Assembly: GCA_015492395.1 (NCBI GenBank) | Contig: WGFD01000344.1 | Location: 1-9,321, forward strand | Origin: Deltaproteobacteria bacterium | Lineage (GTDB): Bacteria; Desulfobacterota; GWC2-55-46; S146-70 | DNA length: 9,321 bases | Direction: 5' to 3' | Part shown: positions 1 to 6,035 of the stretch, one piece after another | How the letters are laid out: the number at the start of each line of letters is the position of its first letter | How positions within the stretch are numbered: position 1 is the stretch's first letter | Position numbers and translations under genes: made by a program | Notes under the pieces: generated by a model | Told to the model about the DNA's origin: nothing | Database searches by the model: none | What the model saw: only the letters and a program-made list of their open reading frames with translations

Positions 1-39
1 GTAAGATCGTCGGCATCGTCAGATGTGTATAAGAGACAG
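1..39 (+). other. Nextera/Tn5 sequencing adapter left at contig end
   Basis: Bases 21-39 are exactly the 19-bp Tn5 mosaic end AGATGTGTATAAGAGACAG. Bases 7-20 (TCGTCGGCATCGTC) match the Nextera read-1 adapter arm TCGTCGGCAGCGTC with one mismatch at base 16. The leading GTAAG resembles the start of a Nextera i5 index (S505 is GTAAGGAG), with bases missing before the arm. This is untrimmed library adapter, not genome sequence, so the genome starts at about base 40 and anything upstream is lost. Confidence 0.97.
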
Positions 40-192
40 GATGGATACCTTTCCAGAAGGTTAGCTCTTGATGCCGGCCTTAGAGGCGAAACCCGGTTTC
101 AGGAAATAAGACGCAGCCCCGCATACCGTGATCTCATGGGTCTTCAAGAGGGCTATATTTGTGAGTGGTCGCCGGCATTTTTTGAAGTCTAA
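40..192 (+). CDS. C-terminal fragment of an unidentified protein (5' truncated)
   Basis: An open frame runs from the adapter junction to TAA at 190-192 and gives 50 residues, beginning DGYLSRRLALDAGL and ending EGYICEWSPAFFEV. The composition is protein-like and the codons (ggc, gcc, ctt, agg, aga) match the neighbouring genes. The opposite strand offers nothing better over this stretch. The start and most of the gene are missing because the contig begins here. It converges on glgP with only 38 bp between the two stop codons and no clear terminator between them. I do not recognise the family from this tail. A chance open frame is possible, but 50 codons without a stop followed by a natural end make a real gene end more likely. 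Confidence 0.5.
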   Translation, partial: DGYLSRRLALDAGLRGETRFQEIRRSPAYRDLMGLQEGYICEWSPAFFEV

Positions 193-230
193 ACCCCATC
201 AAACCCTATGGCCGACGGGCCTATCCAACG

Positions 231-2750
231 TTACTCCTCTGAGAGGGGCCGTTTGTAAATATCATTATAGAGTGTAACCTCTACGCTGTTGACACCCCAT
301 ATCTTTTGAGAATACTCCTGTATCGTCCTGTCGCTTGAGAACTTGCCCATCTTGGCTACATTCAGGATAGACTTTCTTGTCCATTCTTCCTTATTCCTGT
401 AGGCCAGGGAAACCCTCTTCTGGCTTCCGACGTAATCGGCATAGTCCGCGAGAAGAAAGTATTGATCGCCCCGATCCAACAGGCCCTTCGTTATATCATC
501 GAACGTGGCGCCCCCTCTTGAGGGGAAAAACCCACCGGCAATCATGTCGATGGCCTGCTTCAACTCCGGGTCCGTACGGTAATAGTCCCTAGGCGCGTAG
601 CCCTCTCTTTTGAGGGCCTCAATCTCATCGGCCCTGAGGCCGAAGATAAACATATTATCCTCTCCTAGCTCTTCGGCCATCTCTATATTCGCACCGTCCA
701 TGGTGCCGATAGTGAGCGCGCCGTTGAGGGCGAACTTCATATTCCCGGTGCCGGACGCCTCTGTTCCCGCGGTGGATATCTGTTCCGAAAGGTCGGCGGC
801 TGGAAAGATCCTGCAGGCCAGAGAGACATTATAGTTGAGAAGGAATACAACTTTCAGTCTGCCGTTCGTTGCAGGATCGTTGTTTACGACATCCGCCACG
901 GCGTTGATAAGGCTTATGATCTCCTTTGCGATCTTATATCCCGGGGCGGCCTTGCCGCCGAAGATTACCGTCCTTGGAATGAAGTCTCCTCCGGGAGCGG
1001 CCCTCAGCCTGTTGTACATGGTAATGACGTGGAGTATGTTGAGAAGCTGTCTTTTGTACTCATGTATCCTCTTCACCTGAACGTCGAACATGGAGTCGAT
1101 ATCGACATTCACCCCGGTCTTACTGTGGATTATGTTTGCCAGGGCCTCCTTATTTCTTCTCTTTACCGCCCTCCACTCCTCCCGGAAGGTCTTATCCTCC
1201 GCAGAAGGAATTAGCTTTTCAAGCTCGGAGAGATCGGTGATCCACTTTCTCCCTATCCTCCTCGTAATCAATTCAGAAAGCCCCCTGTTTGACTTCTTGA
1301 GCCACAACCTGGGAGTAATACCATTGGTTATGTTGATAAACCTGTCCGGGTAAAACTCGTGGAAGTCCTTGAAGACGCTTTCCTTCAGTATCTCCGAGTG
1401 GAGCGCCGCAACGCCGTTCACCTTGTGGCTTCCTATGATGGCAAGGTGGGCCATCCTGACCCTCTTCACTTCACCTTCCTCAATTATGGACATGCGTCTC
1501 AGGCGTTCCACATCACCGGGATACCGTCCTGCCACTTCCTCCAGAAAACGATGATTTATCTCGTATATGATCTCCAGATGCCTCGGCAGTACATATCCTA
1601 AGAGCTCCACGGACCACTTCTCCATGGCTTCGGGCAGTATAGTGTGGTTTGTGTAGCCGAAGGTCTTCACGGTAATGTCCCACGCCTCCTCCCATCCAAG
1701 CCCCTCGTTGTCGAGAAACACCCGCATAAGCTCAGCTATGGCAATCGACGGATGTGTGTCATTAAGCTGTATGGCTATCTTGTCAGGGAACTTATTGAAC
1801 GAGTTGTGGTACTTCTTATAGCGGTAGAGTATGTCCTGGAGGGTGGCGGAGACACAAAAGTACTCCTGCCTGAGCCTCAGTTCCTTTCCAACAAAGAAGT
1901 TGTCGTTTGGGTACAGTATCTTGGAGATGTTTTCGGCGTTGTTCTTGCGCTCGACCGCTTTTATATAGTGCCCGTAGTTGAAAAACTGCAGGTCGAAGTC
2001 TCTACTGGCCTTTGCCGCCCAGAGCCTCAAGTTGTTAGCCGTGCTGTTCGAGTATCCTGGGACGGGCATATCATAAGCCATCGCCATTACCTCGTCATGG
2101 TCAACCCACCTGCGCTGTTCCTTTCCCGATTCGTCCATATATCTCTCGACTCTGCCATAGAAGTTCACCTGATAAAACACCTCGGGTCTTGGAAATTCCC
2201 AGGGATTCCCGTAACGGAGCCAATTATCAGGGTGCTCCACCTGTTGACCGTCCTTGATCTGCTGATAAAATAGCCCGTACTCATAGCGGATACCATAGCC
2301 ATAGCCGGGTATACCCAGAGTGGACATAGACTCGAGCAGGCACGCTGCCAGACGCCCAAGCCCCCCATTACCAAGGCCCGCGTCTTCCTCCATCTCTTGT
2401 ATCTCCTCATAGCTGTAACCAAGCTCCTCGACCGCCCTTTCAAGTTCCTTTTCTATCCCCATGTTAACGAGACTCATATCGAGGCTCCGGCCTATCAAGA
2501 ACTCAAGGGAAAGATAGTAGATCCGTTTGGCATCCTCGCGGTAATATGTCCGCTGCGTCTCCATCCAGCGCTCTATCAGGCGGTCCCTTACAACCCTTGC
2601 CAGCGCAAAGAACCAGTCCCGTAAGGTCGCCGTATATACGTCCTTCCCGACGGTACGCTCCATATGATTGCCTATGGAGCGCTTGAGGGACTCGACATCC
2701 ATCCCCTTATAGTCGTACTTATGTACCCTGGGATCATAATTCGCTTCCAT
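231..2750 (-). CDS. glgP: Glycogen/maltodextrin phosphorylase
   Basis: This is an 839-residue glycogen phosphorylase (GT35), the usual full length for the family. It phosphorolyses alpha-1,4-glucan chain ends to glucose-1-phosphate in the cytoplasm, using pyridoxal phosphate. The PLP-binding motif EASGTGNMKFALNGALTIGT is intact, with the Schiff-base lysine at K672 (codon 735-737). Other family blocks are present: YYLSLEFLIGRSL near residue 80, DAGLGNGGLGRLAACLLES near 125-140, QLNDTHPSIAIAEL near 330, VFLLNYNVSLA near 635. The start is ATG at 2748-2750, preceded five bases earlier by a GAGGGAGGG ribosome binding site (2756-2764). No glycogen synthase, branching or debranching gene is in view, so this is a solitary phosphorylase gene here. 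It lies 212 bp downstream of the beta-propeller gene on the same strand and probably has its own promoter. No truncation or missing motif was seen. Confidence 0.98.
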   Translation of the reverse strand: MEANYDPRVHKYDYKGMDVESLKRSIGNHMERTVGKDVYTATLRDWFFALARVVRDRLIERWMETQRTYYREDAKRIYYLSLEFLIGRSLDMSLVNMGIEKELERAVEELGYSYEEIQEMEEDAGLGNGGLGRLAACLLESMSTLGIPGYGYGIRYEYGLFYQQIKDGQQVEHPDNWLRYGNPWEFPRPEVFYQVNFYGRVERYMDESGKEQRRWVDHDEVMAMAYDMPVPGYSNSTANNLRLWAAKASRDFDLQFFNYGHYIKAVERKNNAENISKILYPNDNFFVGKELRLRQEYFCVSATLQDILYRYKKYHNSFNKFPDKIAIQLNDTHPSIAIAELMRVFLDNEGLGWEEAWDITVKTFGYTNHTILPEAMEKWSVELLGYVLPRHLEIIYEINHRFLEEVAGRYPGDVERLRRMSIIEEGEVKRVRMAHLAIIGSHKVNGVAALHSEILKESVFKDFHEFYPDRFINITNGITPRLWLKKSNRGLSELITRRIGRKWITDLSELEKLIPSAEDKTFREEWRAVKRRNKEALANIIHSKTGVNVDIDSMFDVQVKRIHEYKRQLLNILHVITMYNRLRAAPGGDFIPRTVIFGGKAAPGYKIAKEIISLINAVADVVNNDPATNGRLKVVFLLNYNVSLACRIFPAADLSEQISTAGTEASGTGNMKFALNGALTIGTMDGANIEMAEELGEDNMFIFGLRADEIEALKREGYAPRDYYRTDPELKQAIDMIAGGFFPSRGGATFDDITKGLLDRGDQYFLLADYADYVGSQKRVSLAYRNKEEWTRKSILNVAKMGKFSSDRTIQEYSQKIWGVNSVEVTLYNDIYKRPLSEE

Positions 2751-2962
2751 TACAGCCCTCCCTCTATCACTAGTTGAAACTCGAGCGGTTTAGTGCCGCC
2801 ACTAAAAGGCCTGCTGGCAATGCCGGCGGTCTGCGCGGATGAGCCATGCGCAGACAGGCACTCACAGGCATGTTCGAGATCCATATTCGTAAATATTCGA
2901 GTATTTTTGATATTACTCCGCCTTAGGCCTTAGTCTCTATTCGGCATCCGAGTGAATATTAT
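2751..2962 (-). other. Structured leader between beta-propeller gene and glgP
   Basis: This 212-bp gap precedes glgP. It contains a perfect 8-bp inverted repeat, GTCTGCGC (2829-2836) and GCGCAGAC (2848-2855), with an 11-base loop. The stem can be extended outward by TGCC (2821-2824) with GGCA (2857-2860). A second short hairpin, GCTGGC/GCCGGC with one G-U pair, partly overlaps on the glgP side. Further upstream, 2880-2918 is AT-rich and holds a tandem ATATTCG repeat with a 10-bp period. I see no good -35/-10 pair; the AT-rich block is the likeliest promoter location. The hairpins would lie in the glgP 5' untranslated region. Confidence 0.5.
2829..2855 (-). repeat. 8-bp perfect inverted repeat in glgP leader
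   Basis: GTCTGCGC and its exact reverse complement GCGCAGAC are separated by 11 bases (2837-2847). There is no T-tract on either side, so this is not a standard intrinsic terminator. On the minus strand it would form a GC-rich hairpin in the glgP leader about 80 bases before the start codon. Whether it acts as a regulatory structure, an operator or an mRNA stabiliser is not visible. Confidence 0.6.
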
Positions 2963-3811
2963 TTAGTTTTCCTCCGGGAAGGGTTGTTTTATATCCAGAG
3001 AATGTGCGGGAGTGGTTGTTGTGAGATCGACCCTTGCAACCCTGTTTGCCGGATCCCGTTCGACCACATAGAGGGAGTTCCGGCTGCCGTCGGTCCAGGC
3101 CAGGAAGAAGGGAGAGATCAAACTTACCCCGGCCACGCCGTCCCTTACCACCTCACCCACCTTGACACCGGCGGTCAAGTCGATCTCCGTCACCCGCGCG
3201 GGCGGGCCCTGTTCCGTCACATAGGCGGTATTGCCATCCGTCGTCACTACAATACCGACAGGGTGGTCCAGACCTACGAATACCGGAACCTTTACCCCTG
3301 TTGTAAGGTCTACGCGCCGCAACCTCCCATCCACATACCCAACTACATAGGCGGCGTCATTAGATGTGTCGAGGACGAACTGCTGAGGTTCCCCCAGATT
3401 AAAGGTGACCATCGTCTTTGTCCCTGTCGCTATATCCACCCTCCAGAGAACGCCCGTGGTGCCGGGGTCATCCCGTGTAGTGACATAGGCTAGCCCCTGG
3501 TCCAGATCCAACTGGACGTCCTCCGGGTGGCGAAACGAATCCGCTATGACCGTGACCGTAGAGGAACATGACGGGGTCGAAGGTGTCCCGCATTGGGGTG
3601 GGAGGTCGACACGCTTTAATTTGCCATTACCAGGGGGGTTATACTCAACGAAGTACAGTTGGTTCCGGACTTCGTCGATGGAGATGCCGATCGCGGCCTG
3701 CAACCCGGAGGTGATCTGCGTCTGCGTCACCGCCATCGCCAATCCATCAAGACTCAGGAAGGCTATACCCCAGCCAAGCAGTATGAAGACAAACTTGATT
3801 TTCTTAAACAT
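2963..3811 (-). CDS. Secreted beta-propeller (YVTN/NHL-like) protein
   Basis: This encodes 282 residues. A signal peptide is clear: MFKKIK, then a hydrophobic core (about residues 7-21) and a signal peptidase I type site after AMA (residue 27), so the mature protein is exported to the periplasm or outside. The rest is built of repeats of the pattern 'D/T...AYVV....GRLRRVDLTTG', at about residues 40-70, 94-131, 140-172, 182-214 and 231-264, which is at least five propeller blades of the YVTN/NHL/SMP-30-like type. Two cysteines (C74, C82) in an inserted PPQC...SC loop could form a disulfide. The frame is open upstream to 3961, but I chose ATG at 3809-3811 because AAGGAGG sits five bases upstream of it and the signal peptide begins there. 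The family binds diverse ligands; no catalytic residues are recognisable, so no enzymatic role is claimed. It has no obvious partner next to it. Confidence 0.85.
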   Translation of the reverse strand: MFKKIKFVFILLGWGIAFLSLDGLAMAVTQTQITSGLQAAIGISIDEVRNQLYFVEYNPPGNGKLKRVDLPPQCGTPSTPSCSSTVTVIADSFRHPEDVQLDLDQGLAYVTTRDDPGTTGVLWRVDIATGTKTMVTFNLGEPQQFVLDTSNDAAYVVGYVDGRLRRVDLTTGVKVPVFVGLDHPVGIVVTTDGNTAYVTEQGPPARVTEIDLTAGVKVGEVVRDGVAGVSLISPFFLAWTDGSRNSLYVVERDPANRVARVDLTTTTPAHSLDIKQPFPEEN

Positions 3812-3816
3812 AAATA

Positions 3817-3823
3817 CCTCCTT
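3817..3823 (-). promoter_or_regulatory. Ribosome binding site fixing the beta-propeller start
   Basis: AAGGAGG on the minus strand, five bases before ATG at 3809-3811. It decides between this start and a 50-codon longer in-frame version that would add an implausible N-terminus ahead of the signal peptide. Confidence 0.85.
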
Positions 3824-4198
3824 GATTATTCCCGGCACTTTATCTATTAAAAAGATATATCTCGACCGCTCCAAAGGGGTTGAAGCCCCCATGCCGCAAA
3901 TCGCGGGTAAACCTGCTTCTGCGGACAAGCATCCCATAGACATTGACACAGAGGATTCCAAATAGACCCTAACACCGGAATACAGGGGGTTCTTGATCTA
4001 TCTGCGCTTTCTTTTGACTTATTTTACAGAATGGCGCCGGATGAAACGAGATCTGCCTCATGCAGAGAACGGAGTTGCTTGAAAGGATGGCCGAACCGCC
4101 GCTCATATGGCCGGACCTCCCGAGTATGAGGTTAATCGGATGGAATCCGACCTTGGTAGCCTTGCATGCGGGGCCGTAGGCGCCCACGCGCCTCTCTC

Positions 4199-4228
4199 TC
4201 CGGGGGAACAGATATCTATTCCCCCGGA
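4199..4228 (-). terminator. Strong hairpin after the protease gene (no U-tract)
   Basis: TCCGGGGGAA (4199-4208) and TTCCCCCGGA (4219-4228) form a perfect 10-bp inverted repeat around a 10-base loop, 32 bases past the protease stop codon. The position and stability fit a transcription end or 3' stabilising hairpin. No run of T follows on either strand, so termination here would not be of the classical intrinsic type. Confidence 0.5.
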
Positions 4229-4260
4229 CGTCACTTACTGAAGTATCGCTTTCATGGACA

Positions 4261-5277
4261 CTATGGTGTCAGCGTCTCCAGGTCGAGAAGGTTTAATACA
4301 TGTTTTATAGGGTTGATTATAGCGGTTGCGGGCTGTCCCGCCCCTTCGTCCCTTTCGGAGCCCGCGAAGAGGAGGCCCACCAGTTTGTTGTCGTTGTCCA
4401 AGACAGCGGATCCTGAGTCACCGCCGGCCGACACATCCTCTTCAGCCAGTACATTCTCGATAACGATCTGGTCCACGAAGGTGGCCTTCTGGAAGATACC
4501 GTATTTCACCTGGACCGTTACATTGACGGTATCTATGTAACCGGTAGTATGCTCAGTGGTACGTCCTGACTTTCTCACAAACTGTCCGAGGTCGGCGACC
4601 GTGATATCACGCGTCTCTGTGGGAACGGCGCCGCCGATATCCTTTATCTCGTGTACGACATCACCGGGATTGACCGGTGTCGCTATGGCCGCATCTATCA
4701 GGTTCTCCGCACCGGCAGAGAAGTCTATAGGATGGAAACGCGTAAGCGTGGCGATAGTATCGGCAGGCGCAACGCCTCCGTCACTCGGCCCGGGCTGGAC
4801 GACGGCGTCACCGATGGCCGCCTCGTTGCTGTTCGCCAATACGTGGTTGTTGCTCAGTATGACCGTGGCGTTGTTGATCTTATCCTTAACTAGGCACCCC
4901 AGTGTGCCGGCGGTTATATCCACATGTCCTATACTCATCCCCCCCGGACACGGCCTCATGCGCGCCACATTCTCCAGGGCCTGGAATCGAAGCGGCCGGA
5001 CATCTGTCACGACTTCGAGGACCCCGTCCGGGGTCTTTTCCCATGGGATGTTGATCTGCTTCGGGATCCTGTTGTGCACCGGCAGGTTCCTCAGAGACAG
5101 CTTACGATTGACAAAAAAGACTATGGCAGGCTGATCCGTCTTCTTGCCAGCCACCTGCTTCATGGTGATACCGAATCCGTTGATACAATCACAACCTGTT
5201 GTCTTCGCAATCTGCATAAAGAACTGCCTCGCGGTCCGTATAACACGAACCAGATCACGCGTAGTCGCCTGTGCCAT
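4261..5277 (-). CDS. Trypsin-like (S1 fold) serine protease with N-terminal pre-domain
   Basis: This encodes 338 residues. The chymotrypsin-fold triad is visible: H145 in LSNNHVLA, D195 in NLIDAAIA, and S288 in SAGGDSGSAV, with GDSGS also supplying the oxyanion hole. The KSGRTTEHTTGYIDTV segment (about 236-251) is typical of a bacterial S1 subgroup related in layout to plant Nal1-like putative proteases. Residues 31-98 form a separate N-terminal domain: a glycine-rich strand (INGFGITMK), a hydrophobic strand (AIVFFVNRKL), then LPVHNRIPKQI and GVLEVVTDVRPL. There is no signal peptide or membrane segment, so a cytoplasmic location or non-classical export is inferred. The start is ATG 5275-5277 with AAGGAGG (5285-5291) seven bases upstream. 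It follows, after 31 bp, a small gene whose product resembles the N-terminal domain; the two are probably co-transcribed. The substrate is unknown. Confidence 0.85.
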   Translation of the reverse strand: MAQATTRDLVRVIRTARQFFMQIAKTTGCDCINGFGITMKQVAGKKTDQPAIVFFVNRKLSLRNLPVHNRIPKQINIPWEKTPDGVLEVVTDVRPLRFQALENVARMRPCPGGMSIGHVDITAGTLGCLVKDKINNATVILSNNHVLANSNEAAIGDAVVQPGPSDGGVAPADTIATLTRFHPIDFSAGAENLIDAAIATPVNPGDVVHEIKDIGGAVPTETRDITVADLGQFVRKSGRTTEHTTGYIDTVNVTVQVKYGIFQKATFVDQIVIENVLAEEDVSAGGDSGSAVLDNDNKLVGLLFAGSERDEGAGQPATAIINPIKHVLNLLDLETLTP

Positions 5278-5308
5278 CTTGATACCTCCTTAAAGTAATG
5301 TACTTGAG

Positions 5309-5524
5309 TTACAGTGCCCTGAAGGTTCCACGCACCCTGACTTCAACCGGGTATCCCTCTATCTCCTTTGGAACCCGCTCCTTGGAAACCTCGCCATCCA
5401 CGTAAACCATGATGCACTCCTTCCGGTCCCCCGTAAGCCCGATGCCGACTGCCGTCACACCGGGCAAAGCCATCAGCTCACTTTCGTGGGATTCCTTTAT
5501 CTTCTGAATAGTCCTGCCCGCCAT
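5309..5524 (-). CDS. Small protein resembling the adjacent protease's N-terminal domain
   Basis: This encodes 71 residues, beginning MAGRTIQKIKESHESELMAL. From residue 21 it follows the same pattern as residues 31-98 of the downstream protease: a glycine-rich strand (PGVTAVGIGL), a hydrophobic strand (CIMVYVDGEV), then a VPKEIEGYPVEV segment and a short final strand (RVRGTF). The first 20 residues are a predicted helix. No signal peptide is seen. I chose ATG 5522-5524 over an upstream in-frame TTG at 5537-5539 because GAGGTGG lies six bases before the ATG and would be inside the longer form. The stop is 31 bp before the protease start, so an operon is likely. By analogy with proteases that have stand-alone pro-domains, it could be an inhibitor, folding helper or substrate adaptor. 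That is inference from resemblance read by eye. Confidence 0.75.
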   Translation of the reverse strand: MAGRTIQKIKESHESELMALPGVTAVGIGLTGDRKECIMVYVDGEVSKERVPKEIEGYPVEVRVRGTFRAL

Positions 5525-5527
5525 AAG

Positions 5528-5534
5528 CCACCTC
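5528..5534 (-). promoter_or_regulatory. Ribosome binding site fixing the small-protein start
   Basis: GAGGTGG on the minus strand, with GAGG six bases before ATG 5522-5524. It supports the 71-residue form over one starting at the upstream TTG. Confidence 0.6.
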
Positions 5535-5573
5535 ACCAAAAGAGGATGTCAAGTACTCCCCTTTAAAGAAAAT

Positions 5574-5978
5574 TTACCTTAAGATTAGCACCAACTTTGG
5601 GTGTTTTCTTGCCGTATCTTCCCTCTTTTTTGACATATTTTCTCTTTCCAGGATGCCGTAATGCCGGCAGGCCGCCGACCCATCGGTCCCCCTCTTATTA
5701 GAAGACGCTCCAACAAGGTTGCGGCTCTGGATATGTCCCCTCTGTAAGGACGTCTTCGAGAATCGAACCTGGTCGATCAGGCTCCGCCGGACACAGGCGC
5801 GATAGCACTCCTCTGCAAGTCGAAGGTCACCGGACCGATAGGTGTGGGTGATGGCTTCGCGGCAGTACTTCGGTGGCAGCTCTTCGTTCCTGCCCGTCTG
5901 CTGCTCAGCCTCTTGTTTAAGTTTGTCAGCCCTCTGCAGATGTTCCCAGGGCGGCAGCGGCGTCTGGCCCTGAGACGC
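5574..5978 (-). pseudogene. Start-less, possibly frameshifted small gene
   Basis: A 134-codon stretch is open between in-frame TAA at 5979-5981 and TAA at 5574-5576. Its first half reads like a real soluble helical protein (PPWEHLQRADKLKQEAEQQ, then YCREAITHTYRSGDLRLAEE) with codons rich in gag, ctg, gcc, atc and acc, as in the neighbours. There is no normal start codon until near its end. Immediately upstream, a different frame (about 5960-6030) reads EIEPIISRHGLKKGLKRLRA with equally good codons, and an AAGGAGAG sequence lies ahead of that. A single frameshift near 5955-5975, genuine or a sequencing error, would join the two into a gene that starts near the regulator's stop. The AEECYRA-type helices are vaguely TPR-like, but I do not recognise the family. 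Alternatives are a CTG start or a chance open frame. Confidence 0.35.
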
Positions 5979-6035
5979 TTAAGGCCTTTCTTAAGGCCAT
6001 GCCTGGATATGATGGGCTCGATTTCAAAACGACAC

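Larger units (their letters stand above)
3812..4260. other. 449-bp intergenic region rich in hairpins
   Basis: No convincing gene lies between the protease stop and the beta-propeller start. In minus-strand transcription order it holds a long hairpin just after the protease (4199-4228), then four more short perfect stems at 4178-4193, 4136-4150, 4102-4130 and 4052-4066. Next comes a roughly 100-bp stretch without strong structure. The beta-propeller leader follows, where 3894-3926 can pair CCGCA with TGCGG and 3873-3889 contains a GGGG/CCCC hairpin. I found no match to riboswitch consensus cores that I know. A 72-codon minus frame and a 39-codon plus frame cross the region, and neither has a ribosome binding site. 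Confidence 0.55.
5525..6035 (-). other. 511-bp gap between regulator and small-protein gene
   Basis: No intact gene with a start codon is present. Most of the gap (5574-5978) is one long minus-strand open frame with good codon bias but no ATG, GTG or TTG in its first 110 codons; it is listed separately as a possible broken gene. Between it and the small gene (5525-5573) there is a TTGACA at 5544-5549 on the minus strand. A standard spacing from that box would put the -10 on the start codon, so it is not accepted as a promoter. A plus-strand frame over 5844-6359 is not protein-like. Confidence 0.4.

Noticed and set aside
1644..2273. 209-codon plus-strand frame
   Set aside because: It lies entirely antisense to the well-supported glgP coding sequence and is explained by that gene's codon structure.
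3860..3950. Possible c-di-GMP or other riboswitch before the beta-propeller gene
   Set aside because: There are short stems (CCGCA/TGCGG, GGGG/CCCC), but the conserved cores of the riboswitch classes I know were not found.
3812..3961. Longer in-frame N-terminus of the beta-propeller protein (50 extra residues)
   Set aside because: The strong AAGGAGG site and the signal peptide both point to ATG 3809-3811. The extra segment overlaps leader hairpins and is not protein-like.
4061..4177. Short plus-strand frame starting MQRTELLERMAEPP (39 codons)
   Set aside because: The sequence looks mildly protein-like, but there is no ribosome binding site and it lies inside the hairpin array.
3969..4187. 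72-codon minus-strand frame in the intergenic region
   Set aside because: It has no ribosome binding site, runs through several perfect hairpins, and has cysteine- and serine-rich composition unlike the neighbours.
4556..5134. 192-codon plus-strand frame
   Set aside because: It is antisense to the serine protease, whose catalytic triad and ribosome binding site establish the minus strand as coding.
5544..5549. TTGACA on the minus strand as promoter of the small-protein/protease operon
   Set aside because: A -10 box at normal spacing would fall on the ribosome binding site and start codon, and no matching -10 is present.
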